From: Lycorma delicatula
Taxonomy: Eukaryota > Arthropoda > Insecta > Hemiptera > Fulgoridae
Length of the DNA: 64,000 bases
Direction: 5' to 3'
Assembly: GCF_047948215.1 (NCBI RefSeq)
Contig: NC_134467.1
Location: 36,870,520-36,934,519 of the forward strand
Each line of letters begins with the position of its first letter. Positions within the stretch are counted from its first letter, which is position 1. The notes under the pieces were generated by a model that had not been told where the DNA came from, searched no databases, and saw only the letters and a list, made by a program, of their open reading frames with translations. The translations under genes and the position numbers were made by a program. Below are positions 37,001 to 50,300 of the stretch, piece by piece.

Positions 37001-40000
37001 AGTTTGGAAATAAAAAAAATCATTAGGGGTCATATCCGGTGAATACGGTGGATGTTGTAATAATTCAAACTTTAATTCCTTAATTTTGGGCATCGAAACT
37101 GCACAGGAGTGCACCTGTGCATTGTCTTGATGGAAAAGGATCTTTTTCTTTTTCAAATGAGGATTTTTTCTTGATTTCTTAGCTCAAATGGTGCAGTAAT
37201 GATGCATAATACTCTCCAGTTATTGTTTGCTCTTTTTCCAAGTAATCAGTGTAAATGATACCATGTGCATCCCAAAAAACCATGGCAATCACCTTGCCAG
37301 CCAATTTCGCCTTCTTCGGAGCTTGTTCACCTTCAAAAATCTACTGTTTTGATTGTTCCTTTGTTTCTGGAGTGTAGTAGTGTATCCATGTCTTATCCAC
37401 AGCTATGTATCGATGCAGAAACTCATCAGGATTGTGACGGAAAAGCGCCAAAACAATCTCAGAGATGACCTTACAATTGTGTTTATTTTCCACTTAGAGC
37501 AAACACAGCAACCATCTTACCAAAATTCTTTTTACACCCAATTTTTTGTGCAAAATTGAAAACACTATACCTTGCGATATGCCTGTGGCCTCAACTACTT
37601 CGCGCACTTTGATTTGTCGATCACCGAAAACCATATCTTGAATTTTGTTAATAATTTCAGGGGGGGTCACTTCCACTGGACGTCCCGAATGATGTTCATC
37701 TTTTGTGGATGTACGGCCATGTTTAAACTCATTTACTTAATTGTAAACAGATGTAAACACAGGAACAGATGTACCATGAACTTTATCCAACTTAGCTTTG
37801 ATCTCTTTCGGTGTTAAGCCTTTTAAATATAAGTGTTTAATCACCACTCGAAATTCACTTTTTTCCATTTTTCTAAATAAACAATAGTTTGTCGCTTCAA
37901 TCAGCTATGACAATAAAACTATGTGATGGATACAGCTGAAACTTTAATTGGAGTCTAGTGACATATGATGCTTACTAAAAGCAAACAGTTTTTGTTACTA
38001 TGACTGCCATCTCTTGAATTTTCTAAGGACTTATTGAACAACCCTCATATATTATAAAAATATAATGATCAGAATTTTGTTGTATTATTTTTTTTATTAT
38101 AATATTTTATATTTTAGGGCAACATTAATTTTGAACAAAGTGATGATAATATCATCATATCAAAAGGTGATAGTCAAAAATCCTTAACAAGAGTTGCAAA
38201 ATTATTAGAAGTCAGTGAAGAGGAATTAAAAAAAGCATTAACTGAACGTGTAATAGCTGCTAGAGGTGAAGTTATGCAAAAAACTCATACTTTAACAGAA
38301 GCCGAATATGGAAGAGACGCTTTAGCTAAGGTAATTTTTTGATATAAATTTGTTTTAAGTGCACTGTTACATACTATATTTATTATTATTTAAGATACAA
38401 TCCCTCGCCTGTAGAAGTTGAAAATAACAACCTATGATTATAATAATAATTCTATTTATTGTTGATTACACATTGATTCTGGTAGACTTATATTTATTTG
38501 TCTCTCCTTATTTCCTTAGAATTATTAATAAAGAATTTCACATATATCACTGTAAAACAGGAAAGAAGGACAATGAAAAATTAAGTACGGATGATTAAAA
38601 AAACTGGAAATTTTGAAAATTAAGTATTTTTATGAAAAAATTATGTTAAATTTATTTACTACATTTAAATAGAAAAAAAAACATGCCATTTATGAATACG
38701 TACAAAAAATTTATTTTTTGAAGTTCACATCTGTAAGTTAGCTCCGTCTTTTTTAGATATTCCTGTCAACTCGTAGTGAAACTGTTTAGTTTGACACATC
38801 ATTTCAACAGAAATTTCAGCAATTGTCTTTCAGATCTTAGCTTTTAGTTTTTCTGTTATAGTATGTTGACTACTGTACACTTTTTAAGGTAACCCTCGCA
38901 AGTAGAAATCACACACCAACAAATCAGGAGACCTGGTAAGCCAAGGAATGTATGTCATCATTTCTCTAAATTATACTGTTGCCAAATAATTAGAATACAA
39001 CAGTCATCGATATTTATGGTATGTGTGATGTTGATACATCTTGTTGAAACCAAGTGTTGTCAATCATTTTTGGAAATCTTTTTATGCAACAAAGTTTATC
39101 AACACGGTGATATATGACTAGTCGTTAATTTTCATCCTAATTTTCAAAAAACTAAGGGCTTATGATGAACAGCACATTACACGATAACATTGTTGCTGTG
39201 TAGCTGGCGCTTGTATTGTGCCCAAAAATGAAAATTGTATTAACAAATTCATTTAGGTGGAAATGGGTTTTGTCTGATATCCACAATTTGTTAACTGTTT
39301 TCCTTGTTTATCTTCATAACCACTTGTTTATAGAACAAGCGACTTATATGATCATTCGGTTTCAGGTACAGATGGTAAAGTAAGTGCTGCAACAGCATTT
39401 TTTAAATGCTTGAACTATGCGACTGTAAAGACATTGGATGACAATGAATTGAGTGGCATGAGCAAACTTCTATAAGTTATTCAGTACCGATACTCGTCCA
39501 CAACATAAATTACTACCAACATAAATTTCAAAATTTCCTTTTTCCCTTATTCTGTATTAAGGTCGGAAAATTATACTAAACACTCTTAGAATTTTATTTT
39601 GGTAGCAAAATTACAAAGAATCGGCAAAGTGAGGTAGATTTCAAACAGACTGGTACAAGCAAGGCAAGTAAAATAACTTTGCTTATATCAGATATAAATG
39701 TATGAATTAGAAAGAAATTTTAGAAAATATTTGTGAAGAATGAAACATTTATATTAGCAAAATATGATGAACAACTGGGAAAAAAAGGGAGAGAGAAAAT
39801 TTCCTTTTGAAATGTGAGATGATACTGGAATAAATTGAATGCAAAACTTGGAATTAAGAGGTTTTGTATAAGTAGGAGTGAGAGAAATTTTGTGACAACT
39901 ATAGAGGAAGGCGAAGTTTGAAATGTATAAAACAAGTAATTGAGAATTTAAGATGTAGTATATAAACTGTGATAAAAAGAGAATATTATCAGTCTGATGA

Positions 40001-43000
40001 CTGAAAAAAAAATAAAAACAAGTTTTATGGATATGTAAATGTAAAAAAAAAATCTAAAACTTCAACGGTTGTTTCTTCTTAATCTTGTATATTTCATCCA
40101 TTTTTCCTTGTCAGTTATGATTAACGTATCTTATCTCACTATTATAAAAAGAGGCAATGTCTTTTTCATTTGTTCCTGATAACTGCAAAAACTAATGAAC
40201 CAATCATTACAAAATTTTAACTGCAGCTCTTTTATAACCCCGGATTGTTTACTATAGTTTAAACTCCACCAGTTTCACTGCTATATAAATCATACACACA
40301 ATAAAAAAAAACTGCAATAAATAACCTAGAACTTCTTTTAGTAAATTTAATATCGTCTATATCGATTAAACAATAATCGATTATTGTCTATGTCAATATT
40401 GACTTCTTCAGATATTTATTATGTAATTTACTAAATTTAATATCATTATCTATAAAAGATCAATTTGTATTATTACTGTAATACGAGGGTTATTTTTTTT
40501 TCAAGGTCCAATCAGTCACGAAATTAAAACCACAGTGAAAATAAAAAATTTTTTATTTGTAACAAGTACTTACATAGTTACGCTATTTCTCTACATAGTT
40601 GCTACTTCGATTTAGACATTTGTCGTAGCGTGGTACCAACTTTCCAATACCCTTGTCATAGAACAGAGCCGCCTGTGTTTTCAGCCATGTTTCTATGCTG
40701 GTCAGCAGCTCTTGGTGGAATTCATGGAACGTGGCACGACCATCACTGCAGCCTCATACTGCATGACTCTTCAATGTCTGCTAAGGGCAATTCAGAATAA
40801 GCGAAGAGGAATGTTGTCATCAGGCATTGTCTTTCTCCATGACAATGCTCGGCCGCACACTGCTGCTGTAACAAAGAAGCTCCTGCAGCGTTTTTGTTGG
40901 GAAGTGTTTGATCACCCATCATACAGCCCGGACTTGGCTCCATCTGATTTTTACCTCTTTGCTCACATGAAACGCTGGCTAGGACAACATTTTGGCACAG
41001 ACATCAAGCTGCAGACCAGCGTAGAAACATGGCTGAAAACACAGGTGGCTTCGTTCTATTACGAGGGTATTGGAAAGTGGGTACCACACTACAACAAATG
41101 TCTAAATCGGAGCGGCGACTATGTAGAGAAACAGCATAACTATGTAAGTACTTGTTACAAATAAAAAATGTTTATTTTCAGTGTGGTTTTAATTTCATGA
41201 CAGATCGGACTTTGAAAAAAAAAATAACCCTTGTTTGTAATTTAAAATACCGGTTTTTATTGAGGTACCTTATATTTATTAATTAATATGTCAGTGCAAT
41301 TAAGGATTGTGCGGTTGTTTATCTGTAAACTCTAGGTTTTGTTTATGAATATGATTCTGGTAATAATTTTTGTGAATATTTAATTATACTATTAAATAAT
41401 TATTTAAAATTAAATTAATTTTTTATTAATTATATTATTAATTGTATCATATTTGTGATAATTTTTTTAAACAGTGCCCCACCAAGAAACAGAGAAACTT
41501 TCCGGACATGTTATACTGGTGAAAATAATGAAAAAAGTTCTAAAGAAAATGTAGGTCTGGAAACCCTTTGTTTTCTAGTTACTTCTAGTGAAAGATTTTG
41601 CCTGGATTTCAGCTCTTCTAATAAAAAAATCTGTACTGTAATTTTTACGACCCAAATTAAGGAGTAAAGTTGATATTTTCCTATGTAAATTGAGTTGTGA
41701 AGTAGGATAAAACAGAACCCAGAACTGTAACTCCAGTAGTATTTTAGACATCCGACATAAAACACAAAATTCAGTGTTGAAAAATAAGTTTTATTTTAGG
41801 TTTGTAGTACAATAGCTTTGTTAGTTGACTAATAAATGCGGAAGATTTAGTAACAATACTTGTAAAGAATTTAATTGTGAAAAAATTAATGTAAATACCT
41901 CTAATAAAAACTTAAAAATTAGTTTTTTATTGAAGTAAAATAGACAGAAAATCGTATTATTCTTTCATTACCTAATAAACATTAGTTTTAATATAATGAA
42001 ACAAAAAAATAAAATATATGAAATAATAAATGGTAACAGAATAACAAACCTCAGTTACAGTAATTGTTAGAAATTCCCTCCTGCACAATGTACATAGCAA
42101 TCTGCCTGACATACAATATTTCTGGTGGCTTTCCCTGTCATTTCAGGATCGTTTCGTATAAATTCAATAGTATTTCGAATTTAAATGAGTAACTTTTCTT
42201 TAGTATTAACTTTTTGTCGGTGTATACTATCATTTTCATATCGCCCCAAATGAAGTAATCTAGTGGCATTAAGTCAGGAGATCATGGTGACCAATTGATT
42301 GGTCCATCACGTCCAATCCAGATTAAATAAATCAGCATTCAAGGGATTTCTAACTACTAAAGAAAAATATGGTGTTGCACTATCGTGCTGGAACAATATT
42401 TGCAACTAGTTTGAGGTAAATCCTCCAAAAAAGCCGACAAATTATTTTCCAAGTCATGAATGTATACATCTCCCTTATGCATTTCAGTGAATAATGTTTA
42501 GTAAGTGCAGAAAGAATACTATTTTCTGTCTATTTTGCTTTTATTAACTGATTTCTAAACATTTTTATTTATTTTTTATTTTCTCAGAAATTAAAATAAT
42601 AAATTCTTCATAAGTTTTTTCACTAAATCTTCCGCATTTATTAATCATTTAACAAATCTTTTGTACAGACCTAAAAAAAAACTTGTTTTTTGTCACCAAA
42701 TTTTGTGTTTTACATTGGATATCTTAAAAACTACTGGAGTTACATTTCTGGGAACTATTTTATCCTGTTTTCCCAGCTCAAATTACATAAGAAACCACCA
42801 ACTTTACTTCTTAATTTGGGTCCCAAAAATTACAACAATAAGCCTCCTTTTTATTTAAAGAGCTGGAATCTGGATGAAATCTTTTTCTAGCTGTAAATAA
42901 AAATAAAATGTTTCCAGACCTATGTTTATATGTACGTTTTTCATTATTTTCACCAATAGGACATGCCCTGAAAGTTTCTCAGTTTCTTCATCGGATATTG

Positions 43001-44264
43001 TATACAAATATATATCTTTTGAAAATTCAAATAATTCAATTTTTATTTTTTTTGGTCCTTTTTTTGTTTAATTTTAACGATTAAATTGTATGATTCTACT
43101 GTAAAATAGCTTTTTTTTTAAATAAAATTATGAGCTCGGTTAACACAATTTAGTCATAGTATTTTTTAGAAATACCATAATTTTTTTTTAACTTTATATT
43201 TGTAAATATATAAATTATATATATATATGTTTTTTTTTCAGGCAGTTTATGATAGTTTATTTACATGGATAGTAACAAAGATAAATGAAGTAATTGGTTT
43301 AGAAGAGGGTTCTAAACATCGGGGAACTGTTATTGGTGTACTTGATATTTATGGCTTTGAAGTATTCGATGCAAACAGTTTTGAACAGTTTTGCATAAAT
43401 TATTGTAATGAGAAGTTGCAGCAGCTTTTTATTGGTAATGTTATTTTTGATAATCTTATCTATTTATTCTGTTGTAAATGTACAAAATTAAACTTATGAT
43501 TTATTAATTTGTTTATATAACTATTTGTAATACGATTCGGCTATAAAATAATTTTTTTTACATTTTCTACGTAAAATTATGAGTTTAATTATCACAGTTT
43601 AATCATAGTGTTTTTTTTTTAAAATACACTAAATGGTTTTTTTTTTTACTTTATTTTTATGAAAGTAACGTTAGTCAATAATGATTAAATATTTAGTCAT
43701 GATGAAATCAAAGACGGGTTAACATTAAAAATAGTTTTAAGAAAGTTTTTAATATGTGCAAATTAAAAATTAATTAAATACATGACTTCTGATTTAGATG
43801 TCACAAAAATCAGGAGAGGGGAAGCACACAAACACACACATATACACACACATACACATACACACACCTCACTAATATAAAGAGACAACCTTTCTTTGTC
43901 TGTACATGATAATTGTGAAATCTACTGAACCAATCCAATCATTACAAAATTTTAACTTAGCTTTCTTATGATCCCAGGAATGTTTAACAAAGTTGAAACT
44001 TCACCAATCACATTATTATATAAATCATGAATAAATAACCTAGAATTTCTTTCTCTAAATTTAATTTCATTGTCTAAAAAAGATTAATTTGTTTTATTAT
44101 TGTAATGTACTTGAAAACAAAATTAATTTAAAATAAAATTAAAGAGATGACTACCATTTTACATTTTATGACTGGACTGGTTAAATTTATTTTAACCAGT
44201 AAGATAAGATGTTAACAGTGAACCACAAGAGTAACAGCCCACACATAATTTTTTGAAAGTTTAT

Positions 44265-44305
<41 letters not shown>

Positions 44306-47300
44306 CTAATATATATATATATCTGTCAAGAAATGTGTACAATATTTTTAAATTATCGACATCAGATCTAAAATGCAAAAAATGTTTATTTTTTTAAATT
44401 CTACGATTTCTTATTTTAGCCTCTATCAAAAGGATAATTAAGATGTAGAAAAAACATTACTTAAGCAAATTTGTTAAGCTTAACTTATATATGAATATTT
44501 TTAGAAAAAGTTTTCTTAAAATTTATTCCTTGCCTCTAAAAGAATATTTACATTGTTTTATGTTTTTTGACAGTAATTCTTTTAATTTTTTTTTTTTTTA
44601 TTAAAACTTCTTATTTTTGGTATTTTTCTTTATGTTATAGTTTTATAAAAAAATGAAATTATTATATTATAAAAATAAAAGTTACATTCTTAATGTTTGT
44701 ATAGCAAACTGAAAATTTGAATATGCAATGAAAAAGTTATATAAGTATTGTATGTTTTGAATAGCAGAGCTGGGAAAATCATGCATTATTTTGCAGCTTT
44801 TTTTTATGATATTTGGTAAAGTTGGTAAAAATTTTAATTTATAGATTTATGTATGTGTTAATTCATAAATTTTATAATGTTATTCAATGGAAAAAGTACT
44901 GTAAAAATATATAAATTTTGGTGTAATATGAAAAAAAATGTATGTGTTAATTTACATACATACATCAAGGTATTTTGTTTAATTTTAAATTATAATTTTA
45001 GCTCTGATATTGTATAATTATTCATACCAGTGTTGCTTGTCATAAAACTACTACAGTGATAGCTTCATAAGTAATTTTAATTTATTCTATATTAATAAAA
45101 ACTTGTGATATCGCATCTCATCGCTTATTTAACAGATAAACATAACTAATTATTTTGAAATGTTATCAGTTAGTTTTGACATAATATTATTACTCATGTA
45201 ATTTCATTGTATGACTTGTCTTTTTATCTTAGAGGATTTTTTAATGTTAATTTTTAATACTATGCTCTGAAATCATTGCACATTATAGAATGCTGACCAT
45301 TCTTTGTATTTGAAATTTTATAAATCTAAAAATAATTGGAGTTATAAAATGATGTTTACAGGGCTGGTAACTGTAGATATTCTAGTTTCTCGTCGTGTAT
45401 AATCTGTAGTTGTATCTATTTGAACCTGAAGGAGAATAAAAAGACAACACCATAAAGACACACTATAAAAGAAGAATTCAATAAAACACAGTCGAAAGAT
45501 TATTACAAAACTTTCAAAAATCAGCTTCAAAAATACGAACCCCTAACCTTACTAGTAAAGTCATCTCAGTAAACCTAGCTAAATATTTCAACAAACTCCT
45601 AAATTGCGAAAAACCAACAGAACTCCTATCCTTCAACACCAACGCCACCAGAAAACAACAACCCTCCACAATTAAAGAAGTCTACCAAGCACTGGGTGTG
45701 ATGAAGAATTACAAAATAGCAGGAGATCAGGCTTATGTAGAGATCTAGAAACATGCAAGATCAGCAAAAATTGCTCTTCATCTACAGCTTGTTAACATCT
45801 GGATCAAAGAAGAACTACCAGAATGCTGGATGACAGCCCTTATCTATCTGCTACACAAGAAAGGGGACAAAACAGACGCTAACAATTAACAGGGGAATCT
45901 CACTCCTAGGCACAACATGCAATATTCTTTCAAGAGTCATCCTTAACAGGATCGATTCACAACTTGAGAAAAAACTATGAAAATACCAGGGAGGTTTCAG
46001 ACCTTGGAGGAGCTGTCCAGACCAGATCATGAGCCTCAAGCTAAAATGGATTACAACAGGAAAAGAAATAGAGACAAGGTGATAACATTTGTAGATTTCA
46101 AGAAAGTTTATGACTGTATATTCAGAGAATACCTACTAAAAATTGTAAGACACCTCAGACTACATAACAAATTAATAAACATGATAAAACTGACCCTAAC
46201 AAACATTTAAGTTGAAGGTAAAATTCAGAGGCGAGCTTTCAAAACCATTTAAAACCAAAACAGGACTGCACCAAGGCGATGGTGCTGTCACCACTATTAT
46301 TCAACTGTGCTCTAGAAATGGTAATGAGGGAATTTCTCAAAAAATGCACTTCAGAAGTAAAGATAGGCAAAAAAATCAAAACAAACTGTCTTGATTTAGC
46401 CAACGACTTGGCACTGCTAGCAAACATCAACGAAGCTAAATTACAGATATTAGAACTTTAATTTGCAAATAAAATTGACCTCAAAATATCATTCGAAAAG
46501 ACAAAATTTTGTCCCAAAAATCAATACAATTAAAAGAAGTAAACATAAATGGTAATAAAATCAAAATATTAGCCCAATATAAATACCTTGTAGAAATAGT
46601 AGCAAACAAACTAAATGAAAAAATCTCAGTCCAGATAAGAAGAAAAAAACTCAAATTATTGACTTCTTATTGAAGAATAAGAAGAAACAAAGCTCAAAAA
46701 TGCATTGTAATAAACACAAAAATAAGACACTACAACACAGTTATAAAACCAGAAGCCACTTATGCAGCGGAAACACTTTTCCACCTGAACGAACAATCAA
46801 AGACAGACCCGACTACAGATAATCGAAAGAAGAATTGAAAGAACCTTCATTAATAAATAAAAAGTACCAGAAAGACAGGTAGTAGTAGATTGTGCCCAAC
46901 AAAGTCGTGTACAAAGAGTTAGAACCCATTACTGATACTGTACATAAGAGGAGAGTAGGATTCTTTGGAAATATCATGGGGATGCGAGATTCAAGACTTG
47001 TGAAACAGCTAGTAAGTACAATCTTGATTCGAAAAACACCAAGACAATGTGCAGATGGATCAGAGAAATAAGAGAGGATCTGAAGGAAATCGGCCTTACA
47101 CCAGAAGACATCGCAGATAAGATAAAATTAAACAAGAAAATCAAGAACAAAAACACTTGCTTCACACTCACAAGAAAAAACTCAGAACACAAAGATTTTC
47201 AACACTAGAAAGGGTACAAAGATCGGAATATATGAAAAAGTACTGGGAGGACCGTGACACCCGAACAGTCCCATCGAAGAGACTTGAATAATGGACTGAC

Positions 47301-50300
47301 TAAAGTGATCCTATGCAGTCATGAAATATAATAATATTGTAGTTGTTTTATTTAAAAATAAAAAAATATCTATTTTTTTCTTCTTAAATGGATTTTTTTT
47401 TAATAAAAAGACGTTTAATTCATTTTAGTTGTACCAGTTTATATATATTTTCTGACATTTTCTAATACTATAATTTTACTTAATTTTTCTTTGTTTTACA
47501 TAACAAATACAGGATTATCATAAAAGAATGGTGCGGTTTCAGTAATTCATAGGAAGATTGCAGGGAAATTTCTAGATGTTATATTGGTATCCCTGAAAGT
47601 CTCCAACCCAAAAGTTTGTTTATCAGCAGTTGTAACCACGTCATTTCTTGTATTGTTGTTGCGGTGAGTTTAGTGAGTTACTATGTTCTCTTTTATTGAT
47701 GGCTGAATTAAAATCCGTAATTTTAGTTCAACGTGCGTTTCGACGTGAATTCGGAAGAGATCCATCACACAAAAATAACATAACACGTTGGTTCAAACGA
47801 TTCGAAGAAACTGGATCGGTTAAGAAACAGAAATCAACTGGCAGACCAAGTGTACCAGACGAAACGGTTGAACTAATTAGACGATCGGCAATTAGAAGTC
47901 CTGGGAAGTCCATCCCCCGTCGAAGCGTCGAATTAGGTATTCCAAAATCAACAGTTCACAAAGTTCTACGTAAAAAAATGAAATTACACGCTTATAAAAT
48001 CCAGATACGGCAGGAGTTGAAACCCAAGATTGTGTAAAACTTTACAATTTCGCTGTTGAAATGTCGGACAGAATAAGTGAAAACGAATCATTTTTAGACG
48101 ATATAATTTTTACAGACAAAGCTACATTCAATGTGAATGGATGTGTTAACAGACACAATTCACGAATACAGGGCTCTGAAAACCCACACACAATTATTGA
48201 GTAACAACGGGATTCGCCTAAAGTTAATGTTTGGTGTGGTGTGATGAAAAATTGTGTAATAGGGCCTTTCTTCTTTGCTGAAAAAACAATTAATGGAGTC
48301 GTGTATCTTGACATGTTAACCGATTATTGCTTTCTTCAGCCGGATGAACTCGAAAACATTCATCGACTTCATTCCAACAAGATGGTGCTCCCCTGCACTT
48401 CAATGCATTGGTCACAGACGCTTTGAACGAAAAATTTGGAGATCGATGGATAGGACGGCAAGGACCCATACTTTGGCCTCCAAGGAGTCCTGACCTGACA
48501 CCTTGCGATTTTTTCTTCTCGGGGTACATCAAAAGCGTTGTTTATACACAAAAGATTCGCGACCTAAACCGCTTAAAATACAGGATTAATGAAGCGATGA
48601 CAACCATTAACGAAGAAATGTTAACTAATGTTTGGAGAGAAGTTGACTATCATTTGGACATTTGTCGAGCGACTAAGGGCGCACATATTGAAATTTATTA
48701 ATTATGTAAAAAAATGTTTGAGACGACAAATTTGAAAAATAAAAAACATAAACTGTAAGTAATTCTATTTTAATTTAAACCATGTTCAAAACTGCACCAT
48801 TCTTTTATGATAACTCTGTACAGCGAGCTGTGATAAGATTTTTATTCTTTGTAGGTGTAAATAGCATGTAAATTTCACAGGTGTTAAACCATATAGTAAA
48901 AATTTTCTTGTGTAAATTTTTCTTGTAGTAAAAAGTGTAATAACCATACAAATTTTTATAAGTGGATCAAATAGTTTAAATAATCAGGCAGAAGAAGTGT
49001 CACTGATTTTCATTGTAGTAGAAGATCAATGAAAGTTTTAACTGATGCTTTGCAAAATTGCATTAATGATCTTATTCATAAGGATGGATACAATTTATTG
49101 TGTAAGTTTTGTAGCTGTTCATTTTTAAACAAACTGTAGACAAGTTATTTGTCCTTACAGTTTTTACTAGAAAAAAAAAACTGTTAGATCCACCTATCAA
49201 AATGAACAAAAGGGTAAAAATAAATATAATTAAAAAAATTATAATATTGCTTATTCATAAATCAGTTTTTAATTATTACTTGGATATTTCAGAACTTGTA
49301 TTAAAGCAAGAACAAGAAGAATATAAACGTGAAGGTATTGAGTGGCAGAATGTTGAATTTTTCAATAATCAGATAATATGTGACTTGGTCGAACGACAAC
49401 ATCAAGGTGTTTTTGCTATTATGGATGAAGCTTGCCTTAATGTCGGCAAAGTAACTGATGAGGTAAGTTTTAAATTAATCATGTATATAATTGTAGTTTC
49501 AAAGACTTACTGAAAATTAATGTAGGTTTTAAAAAAATAAAAATAAAATAGTGATTATAACAGAGAAATTATTGTTTCATAAGTTGGTAGCACAATATTA
49601 TTTGCATTGTGTTCTTGTTACTTCTCCAAAAATAGTTGCAGCTATATGACTACTGTATCGAAAAGTATATAGTGAGATGGGAGAGAAAAAAGAAAAGAAA
49701 AAGTTGTTGATTGGGATATTCAGCTTGTATTAGTGTTTATCGCAGCATTGCAGAATGAAGCTGGTTGCTTCAGGAGCCAATTGTGCACGAATTCCTCCAT
49801 GCCTTCATCACCTTTAAATCATTGTTCTAGAGCTTCTTTAAGCGACCCAGACAAATGAAAATTGCAGGGCAATTGTCCGGACTGAGGATGATCAAGTTGA
49901 GTCTAGAAAATAAGTTAAAGTCTAATAAGACTTAATTAAGTCTAGAAAATAAGTTGAGTTTAGTCTTACAAATGATCAACTTGATCATTTTTTCTAGTTT
50001 TGAGACCGTTAAAGCTGCAGTATGGGGCCTGGCGTTTTTATGGAAGAGGATGGCCTCTCAAATCGGTTGGTCTTGTCTTTTGCAGCGATATACAGCCCTC
50101 ACCTCATTCAACAGCTCGTAGTAGTAAGCAGCACTGATTTTGTGCTGCTCATGCATAAAATCAATGAGCAAAATTCCTTGCCGATCGAAAAAAACGGTTG
50201 AAAGAACCATGCCAGCTGACAGTCGAGTCTTGGCTTTAACTGGGGCTGCCTCTACACACTTTACAGAACGCTAGGTTTGTGATGATTGCTTGACAGCTCC

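Noticed and set aside
43435..43499. Extension of the switch II exon to the stop near 43499
   Set aside because: Family similarity ends at FI just before the gtaatg donor and resumes exactly at 49293.
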